In this document: one piece after another, positions 62,167 to 64,000 of the stretch
Layout: every line of letters starts with the position of its first letter
Position numbering within the stretch: the first letter of the stretch is position 1
Source of the DNA: Warburgia ugandensis
Taxonomy: Eukaryota; Streptophyta; Magnoliopsida; Canellales; Canellaceae
Assembly: GCA_035236585.1 (NCBI GenBank)
Contig: CP141133.1
Coordinates: 43,293,729-43,357,728 of the forward strand
DNA length: 64,000 bases
Reading direction: 5' to 3'
Program-made: the position numbers and the translations under genes
The notes under the pieces: model-generated
Databases searched by the model: none
What the model was told of the DNA's origin: nothing
What the model saw: the letters and a program-made list of their open reading frames with translations, nothing else

Positions 62167-64000
62167 CCACAAGACTTACATTTTGCTAGTCCTTGAGCAA
62201 AACTTCTAAAATAGAAAATAAGAAATAAAAATCTAAAAATTCATAAGTATTGTCATATGCAAAAAGCCTTTAAACTCTTAGGTTACCCTAGTGGATGACT
62301 TTTAGTCTCTTAAGGGTTTTGAGAAATAATACACATAAACATTTCAAAACATATATGAAAATCATTTATTTATCTGAGAGAATTTTCTTCTATTCAGCTC
62401 ATATAAAATACCTAACTTTAGCTTGGTACTAAAGATGACTAAAAAGGTTAAAAATCCTACTCCTATACTAAAGATATCCCATTATTTCATTAACCTTTGG
62501 AATGTGAGTGTGCTATAGCTAATATATACAATTATCAATTTTCAAGTCAAACATAACCTAAATTACCATCCAAAAATATGTTTTGACTTCCATTCTCCTA
62601 TAAGATTATTGACACTCAGAAGGAAGTCACTCTTTCATTAATATGTGCGTACAATATTGCTCATCAAATCCAAAAAACTAACATATTTCATACAAAAGAA
62701 TGATAACTTTGAAAGAATGATAATGATATCATGAAATGATATCAACTATTAGGAATATTACACTACCAATTTTCCTATTTGTTCATTATCATATCCAACA
62801 GTCTTACTACTCCTAAGATCAAGTTAGATCTTTCACTAGGATGAAACGAAAGGCTCCAGTGAGGGTTATCAAAAGATGGGTTAAGGATAAACAAAGATTG
62901 TCTGAAAGATATACAAAGGTCTTCTATTAGTGTATACACAACTTTTCATTTTTCGTCACAAGGGTGAACATTACCGTTTCATTGGGTATCTTTCTCCTTT
63001 TTTTTTTAACTTAAGTTTATATATAGCCTTTTTTTAAATTTCTTCTTTTCATCCCTTTAATGTTCATATCTTGGATTGTATTGCTCATAATTTTTTCTCA
63101 AGAGTTCCTTAATCATATCTACATATTTTCAAAACAACTATGTAATTGATATATTATAGGGGTACAATATAGGTAATGATTATTGGGCTAACAAAGGAAA
63201 GGCTTAATATAAAGGCTCAAAGGTCTAACTAATGAAAACTACTTAAGGAAGGCTAAAGGTTCCCTAGTCAAATAAGGATGGCCTCTTTGATTGCCTAGGT
63301 TTCATATGACTTAAAAATGACCATAAACTCAAACATTATATCTTATAGTCTATGAAAATTTTCTCTCAATAGTTAACCAAATCAAGAACAATGAGACTAG
63401 ATAGAAAATTGTGTTTGTTGAGGAAAAATTTTGAATTTGTATATAACCCCCAAAAAGGAAGAATGATACTAAAGCTCACTTTGGTTCTAAGTCTCCACAG
63501 GTCTTCTTTAGTACCTCTAAGTTATATTTTCTTTTAACTTAAACTATATATGTATGACAAATGTGGAATAACTGTTTTGAGTTTAGATTTTCATGGAACA
63601 TTTTAGAAATAGGATAAAATGATGAATTAATTATATACAAATCTATTAAGAACCTAAAGTTCAAAAGATAAACTAAATATTCATAAACTATGTATTCTCA
63701 TCCTATTAAAGGAACTTATCATAAAATTTTCAAAAATTTTCAAAAAATTTAATTTTTAAATTTTTTTAATATGTTTACTAAAATGACCTTATTTTTAGTT
63801 TGTTAAAATGACTCTAAAAACCTAATTGACCACATCAAAATATGAAATACCCCACCACCATAATCAAATTAAACATTGTCCCCAATGTTTAGAAGTACGT
63901 ACCATGGATAAATGAAAATAATAAACCTATGAGGAAAGGGTGAAAAGAAATGTATCCACACTCTTGAGATAGTGCATTCATATGCTGATATAGTCTGTTG
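62167..64000 (-). mobile_element. 3' internal region of element E, runs off the window
   Basis: Aligns in the same orientation with 47190-48430 of B3: the 'gtggatg' and 'taaatacctaacttta' phrases, 'aaaggtcttctat', the 'cttaaactatatat' phrase and the palindrome AAACATTG-TCCC-CAATGTTT at 63871-63890. This is the noncoding stretch between the last gene and the 3' LTR. The rest of E lies beyond the right edge. Confidence 0.7.
63871..63890 (-). other. OTA hallmark palindrome in E
   Basis: AAACATTG, TCCC, CAATGTTT; same stem as 48394-48413. Confidence 0.8.

Overview
The window looks like intergenic heterochromatin from a large plant genome (seed plant; species not identifiable). I find no convincing host protein gene, tRNA, rRNA or CRISPR. 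Almost everything recognisable is decayed Ty3-type LTR retrotransposon sequence, plus one LINE fragment, one TRIM-like element and a 107-bp foldback. Plant origin is argued from tRNA-Met-type primer sites (TGGTATCAGAGCC), a Tekay/Del-type polypurine context, Ogre/Tat/Athila (OTA)-like pre-LTR motifs, a TRIM with the CCCACATC block and an RTE-clade LINE tail. Family letters A-H are mine.

Layout. 1-2534: old repeat sequence. 2535-4232: truncated OTA-type LTR (B1, +). 4233-4908 and 9901-about 12180: one minus-strand LTR-like block (F), split by a unit at 4909-9900 made of a long LTR (A1) ending in a TRIM; GAAGT flanks the unit. 12536-15119: solo LTR of family C with perfect CTAAC target duplication, inside an older LTR-like block (G, to 17737) that also holds the foldback and the LINE tail. 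17738-about 20475: old LTR-like block (H). About 20336-24235: 5' part of chromovirus-like element D (LTR, primer site, gag, start of protease).

The main feature is a nest. Element D is interrupted in its protease region at 24235/58690 by one OTA element (B2, 24236-58689, about 34.5 kb with its insertions) flanked by GACTC. D resumes at 58690 with protease to reverse transcriptase and stops near 59390, where another OTA-like element (E, minus) runs off the right edge. Inside B2 sit a complete solo LTR of family A (A2, 25242-29534), a truncated A LTR (A3, 32528-34938 and 44361-about 45465), inside which lies a family C element with both LTRs (34939-44360, AGAAA duplication), and a second OTA element in opposite orientation (B3, about 45635-54245). 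The order D, then B2, then A3, then C is fixed by nesting; LTR divergence judged by eye (about 17% for B2, about 7% over most of C) agrees.

There is no working gene system here. The most useful observations are structural: a likely gene-conversion tract between the two C LTRs, a C interior with no visible gag-pol, an A/TRIM chimera bounded by a target duplication, recurrent hairpins at matching LTR positions, and several minisatellite-like arrays inside LTRs.
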